Shown piece by piece: positions 1-10,194 of a stretch of DNA of 64,000 nucleotides. Numbering within the stretch: the first letter of the stretch is position 1; each line of letters starts with the position of its first letter. The notes beneath the pieces are model-generated. The model was not told where the DNA came from. It did no database searches and saw only the letters and a list, made by a program, of their open reading frames with translations. Both the position numbers and the translations under genes were made by a program. The DNA is from Sphingobacteriales bacterium (GTDB lineage: Bacteria > Bacteroidota > Bacteroidia > UKL13-3): NCBI GenBank assembly GCA_021298155.1, contig JAJTEN010000002.1:36376-100375 (forward strand), in the 5' to 3' direction.

Positions 1-60
1 CGCATATACCCCACAAGTGAATAAAAGAAAGAGAAAACAAATTACTAGCACTTGTTTCAT
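1..60 (-). CDS. N-terminus of a gene running off the left edge; signal peptide MKQVLVICFLFLLFTCGVYA
   Basis: Minus-strand ATG at 58-60, 4 nt after the GH16 stop; translation is a hydrophobic signal peptide. Confidence 0.6.
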   Translation of the reverse strand, partial: MKQVLVICFLFLLFTCGVYA

Positions 61-64
61 AAAC

Positions 65-1879
65 CTATTGTGTTTTTACTAATTTAACTCGCCCTTGTGT
101 AATGCCATTTCCTACTTGCAACCAATATATGCCGCTTGAAATGCCTGGTAATTGCTTGTTTAAATCTGTTAAATTACCAACAGAAATGATAGATTTTCCA
201 TGAATATCAAATAACTCAAAGGCATTGGGTACAAATGGTAAATCCAATTGTAGTTCATCCAAAATCGGATTGGGATAAACCTTAATCCCCCAGTTACTTT
301 GCTCTAAATCTAGTAAGGCACTTTGAATATCCTTACATGGCTTTTCTTCAATGGCAAAATCATCAAAAAAATACACATCATTTGTATTTGTATTTGGTGC
401 CAACAACATCACCAATTGATCTATGCTGCCGTCTAAAGTATTTGGATCGGGCCTAAGAATTAATTTAAAGGTAAGCTCTTCCCACGACCTAGATTTGGTG
501 GTTTTAGCCTGCAAAACACAACGCCTTCCAATAGGATAATCTTGCCCAGCACGGAGCCTGTTTTCAAAATTGATATTTATCTCTGTACCTACAGGAGCAG
601 TAGTATATAACTTCATTTTTAAAATCAAATTTCCACGCTCAAAATCACTCGCATTTTTTATTGGCATCGCCTTTAACCACAATGCATCATAGGAAACAGC
701 CGAATTTCTATAATACCTATTTACACCGTTACTAGCGTTTACACTGTCTTTTGCCGGATTGGTTATACTCCCAGCAAAGGTTCCTGTGCTACCCACCCAA
801 TATATACTTCTTTGTTTTTCCAAATTATCTATTACTCCTTCGCAGGTATCTGGAAGGGCCCGAACCCATTTTGCTATCTTCTTAGATTTTCCATTATGGG
901 TTATCGTAACAAAAATAGAATCACTTTTTAATCCCCAATCTATTTTAGCCTGATCCAAACTAGCGCCGCTTCTAATACTTGCGCCTGCAGGCACCTCCCA
1001 TAAATAAGTGGCGCCTGGCAATTTTTGTGTGTAAAATATTTGGTTGGTGTCTTTTCGTAAAATAGCATCCGGACCACTAATAAAAATATGTGAAAGATCT
1101 TGATATACGCGAATATAATCTACCTGTAAAGTAGCCGTATCAGGAGTAGTAGCATCAGGATAACCTAAAAAATTACCACCAACTGCTAAGTTCATAATAA
1201 CATGAAAATTTCTATCAAAAGGCCACCAAAAAGGATTGGTATTCACGCGCGTTTTAGTGCTATACAAAATAGTATCTACGTACCACTCAATGGTATTTTC
1301 ATTCCATTGTAAAGTATACACATGAAAATCATTTGCAAAACTTCCATTGCTCAGGGTATAGGTAGTACCCGTGTATCTATTGTTAGGCACATAGGCGCCA
1401 TAATGAATCGTCCCATGCGTTGTTTGCGGTTCTTGACCCTTCGCTTCCATTAAATCTATTTCTCCACTTAATGGCCAAATACCATAATGATTCTCCGAAG
1501 GTAGAAACCACACCGCTGGCCAATATCCTCGTCCAACAGGAATGCGTGCACGTACTTCAATTCTACCAGAGGCAAAATCAACTTTATTTAATGTTCTAAT
1601 GCGGGCAGAGGTATAGGTGTTTGAACCCACCGTTTCTTTTTTAGCAGAAATAGTCAACATACCATTCTGAACCTTCACATTTTCTTGCTTGTAAAATTGG
1701 AGTTCATTATTACCCCAACCGCATAAGTTAGGACATCCATTCCCTATTTGGTAACTCCAAAAATTGGTATCTAAGTTGTTCCCATTAAACTCATCACTCC
1801 AACGCAAAAACGCTTGTGCTTGGCTAAAAATTGGGTTCAAACCAACTATTAAAAATATATATGCTTTTAGGTATTTCAT
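65..1879 (-). CDS. Glycoside hydrolase family 16 (laminarinase/beta-glucanase-like), secreted, with T9SS C-terminal sorting domain
   Basis: GH16 catalytic motif GEIDLMEA, signal peptide, C-terminal VYPNPILDELQLDLP...GIYWLQV...GRVKLVK sorting domain. Confidence 0.93.
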   Translation of the reverse strand: MKYLKAYIFLIVGLNPIFSQAQAFLRWSDEFNGNNLDTNFWSYQIGNGCPNLCGWGNNELQFYKQENVKVQNGMLTISAKKETVGSNTYTSARIRTLNKVDFASGRIEVRARIPVGRGYWPAVWFLPSENHYGIWPLSGEIDLMEAKGQEPQTTHGTIHYGAYVPNNRYTGTTYTLSNGSFANDFHVYTLQWNENTIEWYVDTILYSTKTRVNTNPFWWPFDRNFHVIMNLAVGGNFLGYPDATTPDTATLQVDYIRVYQDLSHIFISGPDAILRKDTNQIFYTQKLPGATYLWEVPAGASIRSGASLDQAKIDWGLKSDSIFVTITHNGKSKKIAKWVRALPDTCEGVIDNLEKQRSIYWVGSTGTFAGSITNPAKDSVNASNGVNRYYRNSAVSYDALWLKAMPIKNASDFERGNLILKMKLYTTAPVGTEININFENRLRAGQDYPIGRRCVLQAKTTKSRSWEELTFKLILRPDPNTLDGSIDQLVMLLAPNTNTNDVYFFDDFAIEEKPCKDIQSALLDLEQSNWGIKVYPNPILDELQLDLPFVPNAFELFDIHGKSIISVGNLTDLNKQLPGISSGIYWLQVGNGITQGRVKLVKTQ

Positions 1880-4161
1880 TGGTTTGTAATAGTTATGTTT
1901 TGACTTAAGGTATCTACTGAAAGTTTAAATGAACCGGGTTCAACGCCCCATTTGTTTGATAGTCCAACAAATGCTAAATGTTGCACAGGTAATTCTATTG
2001 AAACAATTTCACTTGCTCCCGGCCTCAAAAAAATCTTTCGAAATGCCCGCAATTTTTTTACCGAAGGTGTAATACTTGCCACCTCATCTTTACTGTAAAA
2101 CAATGCGGTATGCAAACCCTCCATGTTACCTATATTGCTTATGGTAACATTCATTTTAATGGTATCTGAAAGTGTATAACTTTCTTTATCACAAGTAAAA
2201 TTGCTGTAAACATACCCTGTATAACTAAGGCCTGAACCAAACTCAAACAATGGATTAAAGCCCAATGGTTTAAAATCTTTGTTCAACACCTCCGTATATT
2301 TACAATCGTATGTTAGATGAAAACTCGAATATCTTGGATAGGTAAAGGGTAATTTACCTGAAGGATTAGATAAGCCACATAATACATTTGCTATAGCAGT
2401 TCCACCGGCATCTCCAGGTAAACCTGCAAAAATAATAGCATCACATAAAGACTCGGTGTTAGCAAAGGTTCTAGGCCTTCCTTCCAATAAAACTACAATC
2501 ACCTTTTTCCCTGCTTGCTTATATACTTTAATCAGGTGTTGTTGAGCTGCAGAAAGTTCTAAATCCAATATATCTCCAGGTTTTTCTGTGTAGGTATCTT
2601 CGCCTAAAAATAATACCACTGAAGCTATATTTTTTGCCGCTGCAAGTAATGCTTCATCAGACAAATTGGTATCATAAGTATTACCCGGCAAATAAACCAC
2701 TTTATCCATCCCATGTATGTTTTGCAATGCCTCCAAACATGTTGGAACCTCAGAATTATAAGTGGTATCTCTACCTTGCCAAGTATGTGTCCAACCTCCA
2801 TTTAACGCATTTATATAATGCGCATTGGCACCTGTAACTAAAATCTTTTCAGTTGGAGATAATGGTAAAGCTTGATTTGAATTCTTTAATAAAACTAAAC
2901 TTTGTGTAGCCAATGCCAAGGATAACTCTTTACTTTGGTCTGAACCAATTGAATCATATTTACTGCTATTTGCAGGTGAGTGTTCAAATAAACCAAGTTT
3001 AAATTTAAGGGTTAATATCCGCAAAACAGATTGATTTATGCGCGTCATTGAAATGTTTCCTTCCTTTACATTTTCAATTAGGTAATGCGTAAATAAAGTA
3101 TCTAAGGGAACCATAGCCATATCAATTCCAGCATTAATAGCCACGGCTACCGCTTCTTTATAGGTGGATACTATTTTATGTCGCTCATACAAATTTTTGA
3201 TGTCTTCCCAGTCTGTTACCGTTATCCCTTTAAACTTTAATTCTTCGCGCAAAATAGTTTGTAATAAAAACTTACTGGCATGAACAGGCTCGCCATTTAC
3301 TTCACCAGAGTTTATCATGATAGTTTGTGCGCCAGCCTCAATAGCTTGAGCAAAGGGCGGTAAAAAAATTTCACGCAATTGCCTTTCTGGGATATAAGCA
3401 GGAGTTCTATCCATTCCACTGCGGGCATCTCCATAACCAACATAGTGTTTTAAACAAGCTGCTACTCCAGGTAGTCCATTTTTTGAAGGCATTTGATAGG
3501 CTTTAACCATACTCGAACCTAAGCATGAGGCCACCATTGGATCTTCACCAAATGTTTCCCAGAACCTAGGCCATCTTGGATTTCTAGCTACATCTAAAAC
3601 TGGAGAAAAATTCCAAGCCAAACCACTTGCACGTACATCATTGGCAGTATTGGTAGCCATATCTGCTATCATATCTGTATTAAAACTAGCTGCTAAATTG
3701 ATTTGCTGCGGGTACAGGGTTGCACCTACAGTATAGTTGGCGCCATGTATCGCATCTATCCCATACAAAACGGGTATTTGAAGTCGCGTTTGCATCCGAT
3801 ACGCATGCAAAGCTTCGCTCACTTCTTTCCACTGAGCCAATGTAAAAGTATTACCAGGTACATTTAATATAGAACCTACACCCATTTCTACCAATACTTT
3901 TCTGAGCCTAACAGTATCTAAAGCATGCGGCTTTGTTAAATTAAATTGGTCTTTACCCTGCAAAATCATCTCAATACTAAGCTGTGTCATTTGCCCTGCT
4001 TTCTCTTCCAAACTCATCTCATTTAGAATAGCTTGGGCGCGCTCCTCTGGCAATTTATCTTTGGCCGACTTACACGATGAGATAGCCAATAATAAAGTAA
4101 ATACACCCCAAATAATTTGGTTCGAACCTAATTTTTTTCTAATTGTATATGATCTATCCAT
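1876..4161 (-). CDS. Glycoside hydrolase family 3 beta-glucosidase, lipoprotein
   Basis: GH3 motifs (KHYVGYGDARSGMD, GITVTDWEDI nucleophile region, C-terminal Fn3-like); LLAISSC lipobox; 4-nt overlap with the GH16 gene. Confidence 0.92.
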   Translation of the reverse strand: MDRSYTIRKKLGSNQIIWGVFTLLLAISSCKSAKDKLPEERAQAILNEMSLEEKAGQMTQLSIEMILQGKDQFNLTKPHALDTVRLRKVLVEMGVGSILNVPGNTFTLAQWKEVSEALHAYRMQTRLQIPVLYGIDAIHGANYTVGATLYPQQINLAASFNTDMIADMATNTANDVRASGLAWNFSPVLDVARNPRWPRFWETFGEDPMVASCLGSSMVKAYQMPSKNGLPGVAACLKHYVGYGDARSGMDRTPAYIPERQLREIFLPPFAQAIEAGAQTIMINSGEVNGEPVHASKFLLQTILREELKFKGITVTDWEDIKNLYERHKIVSTYKEAVAVAINAGIDMAMVPLDTLFTHYLIENVKEGNISMTRINQSVLRILTLKFKLGLFEHSPANSSKYDSIGSDQSKELSLALATQSLVLLKNSNQALPLSPTEKILVTGANAHYINALNGGWTHTWQGRDTTYNSEVPTCLEALQNIHGMDKVVYLPGNTYDTNLSDEALLAAAKNIASVVLFLGEDTYTEKPGDILDLELSAAQQHLIKVYKQAGKKVIVVLLEGRPRTFANTESLCDAIIFAGLPGDAGGTAIANVLCGLSNPSGKLPFTYPRYSSFHLTYDCKYTEVLNKDFKPLGFNPLFEFGSGLSYTGYVYSNFTCDKESYTLSDTIKMNVTISNIGNMEGLHTALFYSKDEVASITPSVKKLRAFRKIFLRPGASEIVSIELPVQHLAFVGLSNKWGVEPGSFKLSVDTLSQNITITNQ

Positions 4162-5315
4162 AATTCTCCTTCTTGCAAAAATGTTATCAATAGTTGTTTA
4201 AAATTCTGGGTATTAAATTTAGCCTTATTCCAGTCGAATGCCGACAATGGAATCCGCACTTTTTGCCATTTTTTACCTTGCCTATCTATTTGTTGTAGTT
4301 CACTTAAAAACGACTGATTTAATCCAATATTTACCTGCTCACCTGAATACGATTCAAAACCAATTTGTATCTTATTGAGCTCAGATAAATTAGGCGTATA
4401 AACAAAAAAACTTAGGCTATACGCATCTATAGAATCTGGCAAAGCAATGGCTTGCCAACGTTCCCAATTAAAGCCTATTTGGTTATTAACATGGCTATTT
4501 TTTATAAGATCCCATGATAGGTGTAAGGCAGAAGTCCCCATTAAATAAATTTGGGAATCTAGCTGTATTGTTCTGCCTAAATATGTGCCCAATCCCCATG
4601 CATATTGCATATTGTCTTCAAAAATCAATGCCGGAAATGTTTGGGTAGTGGTTTGGCCAAATTTTTGATTCTTTTTAGCCTTCGCTTTATTTCCTTCTTC
4701 AATAAATATTTCATCTATCAAAATAGCTCCCTCACCCTGACACTCTATATTTAAACTCTTAATATTGCTAAAATCACTTTTTGGTCCAGCAGCCTCTAAA
4801 AACGCAGATAATGGAATAATTACTTTTTGCCATGCTTCATCTATTGGATATCGCTCTAAGTATTTCGCTTTAAACAAGGCAGCAGTTTGTATGCCACTAT
4901 AATCTTCTAATAAAAATATTAAAGTAGGCACAAATTGAGTGCCTTTAATAGCTCGGATATAAAAAGTAATATTTCCATTTTGCATTACCGGTGTAAGGTC
5001 TTTCGCAGCATACCCATTCCACCCAATTCCAAATCCTAACCAGGCACATGATCCAGTTTTATTCCATTGCAATTTAATGCTCGATTTACCTTTATAGGCA
5101 AGCGTATCAATCCTACTAAAATGTTTGCAATCTGTTTTTTCTAAGCCCCAAATATCTGCTGTTTGGTTACTAAAAATTTCCTTATCCGTAAATACTTGTT
5201 GCTTCTCTAGATCATAGGTATTTCCCCACTCATCCACTAAGTTTTGTGTTTGCATATGGATACCACATGCAGACAGAAAAATTAAACACCAAGTGAGATA
5301 ACTGATCCGCTTCAT
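4128..5315 (-). CDS. Lipoprotein with two carbohydrate-binding-like jelly-roll domains
   Basis: Lipobox FLSAC; two similar halves with ...LSFFVYTP.../...ITFYIRA... and WQKVRIPLSAF/WQKVIIPLSAF. Confidence 0.6.
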   Translation of the reverse strand: MKRISYLTWCLIFLSACGIHMQTQNLVDEWGNTYDLEKQQVFTDKEIFSNQTADIWGLEKTDCKHFSRIDTLAYKGKSSIKLQWNKTGSCAWLGFGIGWNGYAAKDLTPVMQNGNITFYIRAIKGTQFVPTLIFLLEDYSGIQTAALFKAKYLERYPIDEAWQKVIIPLSAFLEAAGPKSDFSNIKSLNIECQGEGAILIDEIFIEEGNKAKAKKNQKFGQTTTQTFPALIFEDNMQYAWGLGTYLGRTIQLDSQIYLMGTSALHLSWDLIKNSHVNNQIGFNWERWQAIALPDSIDAYSLSFFVYTPNLSELNKIQIGFESYSGEQVNIGLNQSFLSELQQIDRQGKKWQKVRIPLSAFDWNKAKFNTQNFKQLLITFLQEGELWIDHIQLEKN

Positions 5316-6349
5316 TAGGGTTGAAAGGGTTTATAATAGGTGAAATTTGCAAAATCAATGCCCACTCGCGTAATACCACTTGTACCCGGCTGAGATAATA
5401 ACAAGAATTGAGTAGCAATAATTCTGTCGGGATCCTTCTTGCCTGTTCTATCTACATTACCAAAGCCGCCAGAAGTAGAAATTCGGGTATCTCCGTAAGA
5501 GAAGCTAACCAATTTCCAACCTTGCCAATTAACAGGTAAGCGAAAGTTATACGCGCCCTCTTCCGCAGGCTGATAAATACCATCTTTATTGTCGTCTTCT
5601 TGAAACTCAATACTCAACTCCGCCTTATTATCGCCCCAACCATACACATATGCATTAAAAAAAATATTATTCGGATTTTCAGTGGCAAATGAAAAATAAT
5701 TAGATCCTAAACCCTGACTTACGCGCGCACTCAAGTTCATACCGCATAAAAATAAACTGGCCGTTGGACCTCTATTACCCGCTAATACATAGAATCTTGT
5801 TTTTTCTGTTGGCGAAACTCCTTGGTAATTTACCGATGTTCCATTAAAGGTTTGCTGACCTTCAGTAAAAGTATTGTAAGGCCTTTGCGGACTCTCAAAA
5901 TCGTCTATTAATATATCTACTTTAGGTGTTGGCCGAACATCTGTAATCGTTAGCGTATCAGAATAAATGGTATCGGGATAATTCTCAAATCGCAAGCGAG
6001 CAACACAGGGTTCATTTTTTCTAAAAAAAGGGGCAAAAGTAATGGTACCATCCCAACTAATGGGAAAGGCATTAAAGTCTTTTTCATTGCCAGTAAACGT
6101 TTTTTTAGCACCGCTATTTAAGCCTATTACCTCCATTGTCCATTGTGTTCGAATACTTAATTTACCCTTAAATAGCACCTGTTCTTGGTTCGCAAAATTC
6201 ACCGTTTTTACAGAGGCACGAATAGGTTCAAGCAAAGCAAATTGGCCAAATAAATCAACTAATTCTGGCCCTTCAATTGCTGTATCTTTTTTGCAGCCCA
6301 TGAAAAGAATTAAATAAACCCCAATAAAAATTAACAAAAGCTTTTTCAT
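5315..6349 (-). CDS. Lipoprotein of unknown function, C-terminal jelly-roll-like domain
   Basis: Signal with lipobox LILFMGC; ILIDDFES...WQGWKLVSFSYGD pattern typical of beta-sandwich glycan-binding folds. Confidence 0.5.
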   Translation of the reverse strand: MKKLLLIFIGVYLILFMGCKKDTAIEGPELVDLFGQFALLEPIRASVKTVNFANQEQVLFKGKLSIRTQWTMEVIGLNSGAKKTFTGNEKDFNAFPISWDGTITFAPFFRKNEPCVARLRFENYPDTIYSDTLTITDVRPTPKVDILIDDFESPQRPYNTFTEGQQTFNGTSVNYQGVSPTEKTRFYVLAGNRGPTASLFLCGMNLSARVSQGLGSNYFSFATENPNNIFFNAYVYGWGDNKAELSIEFQEDDNKDGIYQPAEEGAYNFRLPVNWQGWKLVSFSYGDTRISTSGGFGNVDRTGKKDPDRIIATQFLLLSQPGTSGITRVGIDFANFTYYKPFQP

Positions 6350-6353
6350 AGTT

Positions 6354-8075
6354 CTAGAAAAATAAATTATAAAGTACCGAAAGCCTATTTATTCCATATT
6401 GGTTTTGTGGCATTAGCTCATTGTTCCAATTTACCTGTTGCCACTGAATTTTAAGGCAATTATGCTTACTAAATTGATAGTTTAATCCACTTAAAAATAG
6501 GGTTTCTTTTAAATCGTAATTACTTCTTTCATAAAATACAATTTGATTAAACGCATTTCTAGTAGGCATAAATTCATTCCCTTTTGCTTGAACCAATAAC
6601 AAGCCCATTTGTAAATGTAATTTTGGAACTAATTCATAAGATACACCAAGCTTTATCTGACTTGCATTCAATTCTATTTCCTCAATATTTTTTATTCCCT
6701 CACGTTGGGTATTTTGAAGGCGATAAAACACGCTTAGGTTCAGCCTACGTTTGCCATTGTAAAAATGGTTGATATTGCTGTTTGCATCCCATTGAATCTC
6801 TGAAAAATTTCGCAAATTTAGCGTGCCTTGTCCGCTTATTTCATTATAGCGCGCCACACGGATATTGCTTACAAATAAACCTAGTTGTACTTTAGATCTA
6901 AATCCAATTTCTCCTTGTATACCTTGTCTATTTGGCGTTGCATGGCCATAAGGCAAAATATTTTCATAAACAGGATTAAACCCTTGAAGATTGGGAGTTA
7001 AAAATAGGTTATAATAATTTCCATCTGTTAGTATATCTAACATATTGGCAGGTCGCACACTTTCTCTATTGGTATAATATGCGTATTCACTGGCAACTGC
7101 ATTAAAATCTACCCTTCTACTTTGTGCACCCATACTTCTAAAATGGGTTTCTACTCTATTGGCATGCAACTTTACATGCCATACTTTAGACGGATTAAAC
7201 GTTAAACTTGCAGTGGCAAAATTGCCCCTTGGAATATTGGGAGCAGCTAGCATATTTTCATAAGCCACTTTGGAAAAACCAGCCTCGCCACTCAATTTAA
7301 ATTGAAATTGTTTGATAGAAAAACTTTCTGTAAGTCCGAAACTATGCACCGTATTACTAAACCTAGCATCAGAAAACATCGCAGATTCTCTAACATCAAA
7401 AATATGGGCCAAATTATACTGTAATCCCAGATTCTTAAACAGCGTGATGTCGGCACTAGCGCCAGAAAATAGCCGATCTGGCGTACTAAAATAATCGGTT
7501 TGGCGATTTTTGGCAATCATTCCTTTTATTTTCATGGAATTAAATACCTCATTAAACTTAAATCCAAAATCTATCTGCGCACCTTGCTGTCGCCAAGAAT
7601 TTTCTCCATAAAATTTATCATAGGCAATCACTTCCGAAAAAGTGTTTAATGCCTCTGGATTGTGATGCGATAATTCACCTTCAGAATTGTACAAGGTAAA
7701 AGGTGTCATACGGGTATTTAAATCTCCAACTTGGTATTTAAACTTTTTTAACAACAAGCCACGTAAATACAATTCACGCACATTCATTACAATACCTCCT
7801 CCCCAAAACCCATTAATATCATTGGTAACACGCGTTATGGCCTTAATTTCAGTTTCGGCGCTAGGCTTAATATGAAAACCCAAATCAAACAGGGTACTGC
7901 CGCGCATCTGCTTTCTTGGTGTAACCGAATCGGTGTTTAATAAGGCTCCATGTATACTGCCATTATTTAAAGCAAAACGGCCCGATCCAAAAAAATCTAT
8001 TTTCTTTTCTTGGGCCACCAATAGATTGGGTAGCATAAGAAGTATATAGATAAAATAGGTAATGTGTCTTTTCAT
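6354..8075 (-). CDS. Putative outer-membrane beta-barrel protein
   Basis: Signal peptide, alternating amphipathic strands, C-terminal ...RLSVLYNLFF with terminal Phe. Confidence 0.55.
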   Translation of the reverse strand: MKRHITYFIYILLMLPNLLVAQEKKIDFFGSGRFALNNGSIHGALLNTDSVTPRKQMRGSTLFDLGFHIKPSAETEIKAITRVTNDINGFWGGGIVMNVRELYLRGLLLKKFKYQVGDLNTRMTPFTLYNSEGELSHHNPEALNTFSEVIAYDKFYGENSWRQQGAQIDFGFKFNEVFNSMKIKGMIAKNRQTDYFSTPDRLFSGASADITLFKNLGLQYNLAHIFDVRESAMFSDARFSNTVHSFGLTESFSIKQFQFKLSGEAGFSKVAYENMLAAPNIPRGNFATASLTFNPSKVWHVKLHANRVETHFRSMGAQSRRVDFNAVASEYAYYTNRESVRPANMLDILTDGNYYNLFLTPNLQGFNPVYENILPYGHATPNRQGIQGEIGFRSKVQLGLFVSNIRVARYNEISGQGTLNLRNFSEIQWDANSNINHFYNGKRRLNLSVFYRLQNTQREGIKNIEEIELNASQIKLGVSYELVPKLHLQMGLLLVQAKGNEFMPTRNAFNQIVFYERSNYDLKETLFLSGLNYQFSKHNCLKIQWQQVNWNNELMPQNQYGINRLSVLYNLFF

Positions 8076-8076
8076 A

Positions 8077-10002
8077 CTAAAAAAATACTTTAAGTTCTAT
8101 GGTGGTTTCTGTTCCCTTTATCTGGTCTTTTACAAAGCTCTTATCTTGCTGATTAAACCACCTTCTTCGAGCATATAAATAGGTATTGTTGCTTATTCTA
8201 TAATCCATTCCCAATCCAAATAAAGTTCCTTCTTGATTAACCGGATCATTAGCCAAACTCCCCAATATTCCATCCACATTATCACCTCTATTTAGCTGAT
8301 TATTTCCTTTAATATATTCTTTACCATAAGTACTTACCAAACTTAAAGAATTACTCAGTTTAAATATAGCATCTAACTCATGATAATGCGTTCTTAATAG
8401 CGCTTTATTTCCATTTATAGGTATCAGGCTAAAGCCTTCCTGAGCCGAACCAAATGAACCCACGTAGAGCAAATAAAACGGAAGAAATGAATTGTTAATA
8501 TACTGCTTTATTTGAACCTGAAGCATGGTAAAGCCTAATAAAGATTTTGGTAATCCTATACTGTTGGTATCAGTAATAAACATACTTTGAGAGAATCCTC
8601 TGAAATAACTAGTCCAATTGCCATAAGCACCAATATTATTGGTAAACGGACTAAACCTAGAAAAGGGTAAAGCATTTATTTTATGCCCAAACGCAAGCTC
8701 ATTTCCCAAACTTCGTATTTCGGTTGCACACATGTTACCAATGTTTATTTTGCTGGTTTTTGTTATATCAAACCATGCATTTACACTAAATCCTTTTCGA
8801 TTACTACTAACCTGTCCAACGTCGGTAATAGAACCCGCAAAGTTGCTGATACCGCCGCTTCCTCCTAAGGTAGAACCGCTTTGGTTCACGGCAGCAGAAC
8901 TTACAATATTGGTATTGCCGCTTAAAAAATTGCCATAATAATTTATAAACTCCGGACTCACATAAAATCCTTCAAGCTCTATCGGAACAAAGGTATACTT
9001 CTTAGGTGAACGAATACTTAATCGCGCTGCATTCCCCCATCCAGCCTCTTGTACCTCAGAATATAACCTTCCCCTTCCAAATTCTGTAGTTATTTTAAAA
9101 TCCTTAATGGTGCCATCATAGCTTAAGGTGTGCAACTGTATTCCAGCTTCCTCTTTTGCTATAGAATCTGGATACAACCTGTAATCTATAAATTGTGCGC
9201 CAAAAGTATGGTCTCCTAGCTTTTTCCTGATTCTACCTCCCATTGTATAAGAAGGAATTTGATTGGTAAGAAAGGCTTGAGCTGGAGTGGTTCCATATAA
9301 CAAGCGAAGTTCAATATTCCCCGGCAATTCCTGACCATCTACCATCAAACCTCTGAACGGCTGCATACCAAATCGCATGTCTCTGCTAATGTTGCCGTAG
9401 TTATAATAGTTAGAGGCTCGGTCAAATGAAACTTCATTACCTTCCCAAGGCCAACGTTCATAAATACTAAATCTTTGATAGCCAACAAAACTACTAAATA
9501 CCATTCCGCTTAATTCAATCCAATTAATACCGCCCATGTGCGCAGTAAACTTCCCAATATCTGTTTGTATGCTGCCCGTAAGGTTTATTCCCAAATTCAA
9601 ATTCATTGGACTCTCACCTGGCCTACCCGAAAAATTATGGTAGAGGGCGTAATCCATACCAATGTATGTTTTTGAAGTTGGCTGAACCGAAACATTAAGT
9701 AACATCAGCGGAGGATCACGGTATACGTCGCCTGTGCCCAACACAAAAGCTGGCGCACTTGCGTAGGGATTTCCCGGAATAACGATAAACGCTTGTTCTA
9801 AACTTCGATTAATTCCGAAAAAGCGATAGTAGCCCCCAACGCTTAATTTTTTCAATGGTAATATATCTGCCTTGCCCGAGGAAATTGGGCGGTCTTGCAT
9901 ACTCGTATCTTGCTCCTGTGCAGCTACAAAACATGGACCCATCAGGCAAAAAATCACCTGAATGATGTAAAAATAAATGCGCAGCCTGGCTTTCAATGAC
10001 AT
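8077..10002 (-). CDS. Putative outer-membrane beta-barrel protein
   Basis: Signal peptide, amphipathic strand pattern, C-terminal ...TTIELKVFF. Confidence 0.55.
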   Translation of the reverse strand: MSLKARLRIYFYIIQVIFCLMGPCFVAAQEQDTSMQDRPISSGKADILPLKKLSVGGYYRFFGINRSLEQAFIVIPGNPYASAPAFVLGTGDVYRDPPLMLLNVSVQPTSKTYIGMDYALYHNFSGRPGESPMNLNLGINLTGSIQTDIGKFTAHMGGINWIELSGMVFSSFVGYQRFSIYERWPWEGNEVSFDRASNYYNYGNISRDMRFGMQPFRGLMVDGQELPGNIELRLLYGTTPAQAFLTNQIPSYTMGGRIRKKLGDHTFGAQFIDYRLYPDSIAKEEAGIQLHTLSYDGTIKDFKITTEFGRGRLYSEVQEAGWGNAARLSIRSPKKYTFVPIELEGFYVSPEFINYYGNFLSGNTNIVSSAAVNQSGSTLGGSGGISNFAGSITDVGQVSSNRKGFSVNAWFDITKTSKINIGNMCATEIRSLGNELAFGHKINALPFSRFSPFTNNIGAYGNWTSYFRGFSQSMFITDTNSIGLPKSLLGFTMLQVQIKQYINNSFLPFYLLYVGSFGSAQEGFSLIPINGNKALLRTHYHELDAIFKLSNSLSLVSTYGKEYIKGNNQLNRGDNVDGILGSLANDPVNQEGTLFGLGMDYRISNNTYLYARRRWFNQQDKSFVKDQIKGTETTIELKVFF

Positions 10003-10085
10003 TGAATTATGCTGCTAACTTCATCATAATAATTCGAAAAACATTTTTTTTAAACCCTACTCACTTACATCAATCAAATATTATT

Positions 10086-10104
10086 CTACTACATTGCTAC
10101 TACA
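10086..10104. promoter_or_regulatory. Candidate operator CTACTACA-ttg-CTACTACA (direct repeat, 11-nt period)
   Basis: Exact tandem octamer upstream of the 8077..10002 gene; same arrangement at 15972-15990. Confidence 0.6.
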
Positions 10105-10194
10105 AAATTTGCCAAATTACTGATTGTAAAATATTTATTACTTGACAAGGACGCTCAATTTTCATACCTTATGCCACTAATTGATCACCACCAA

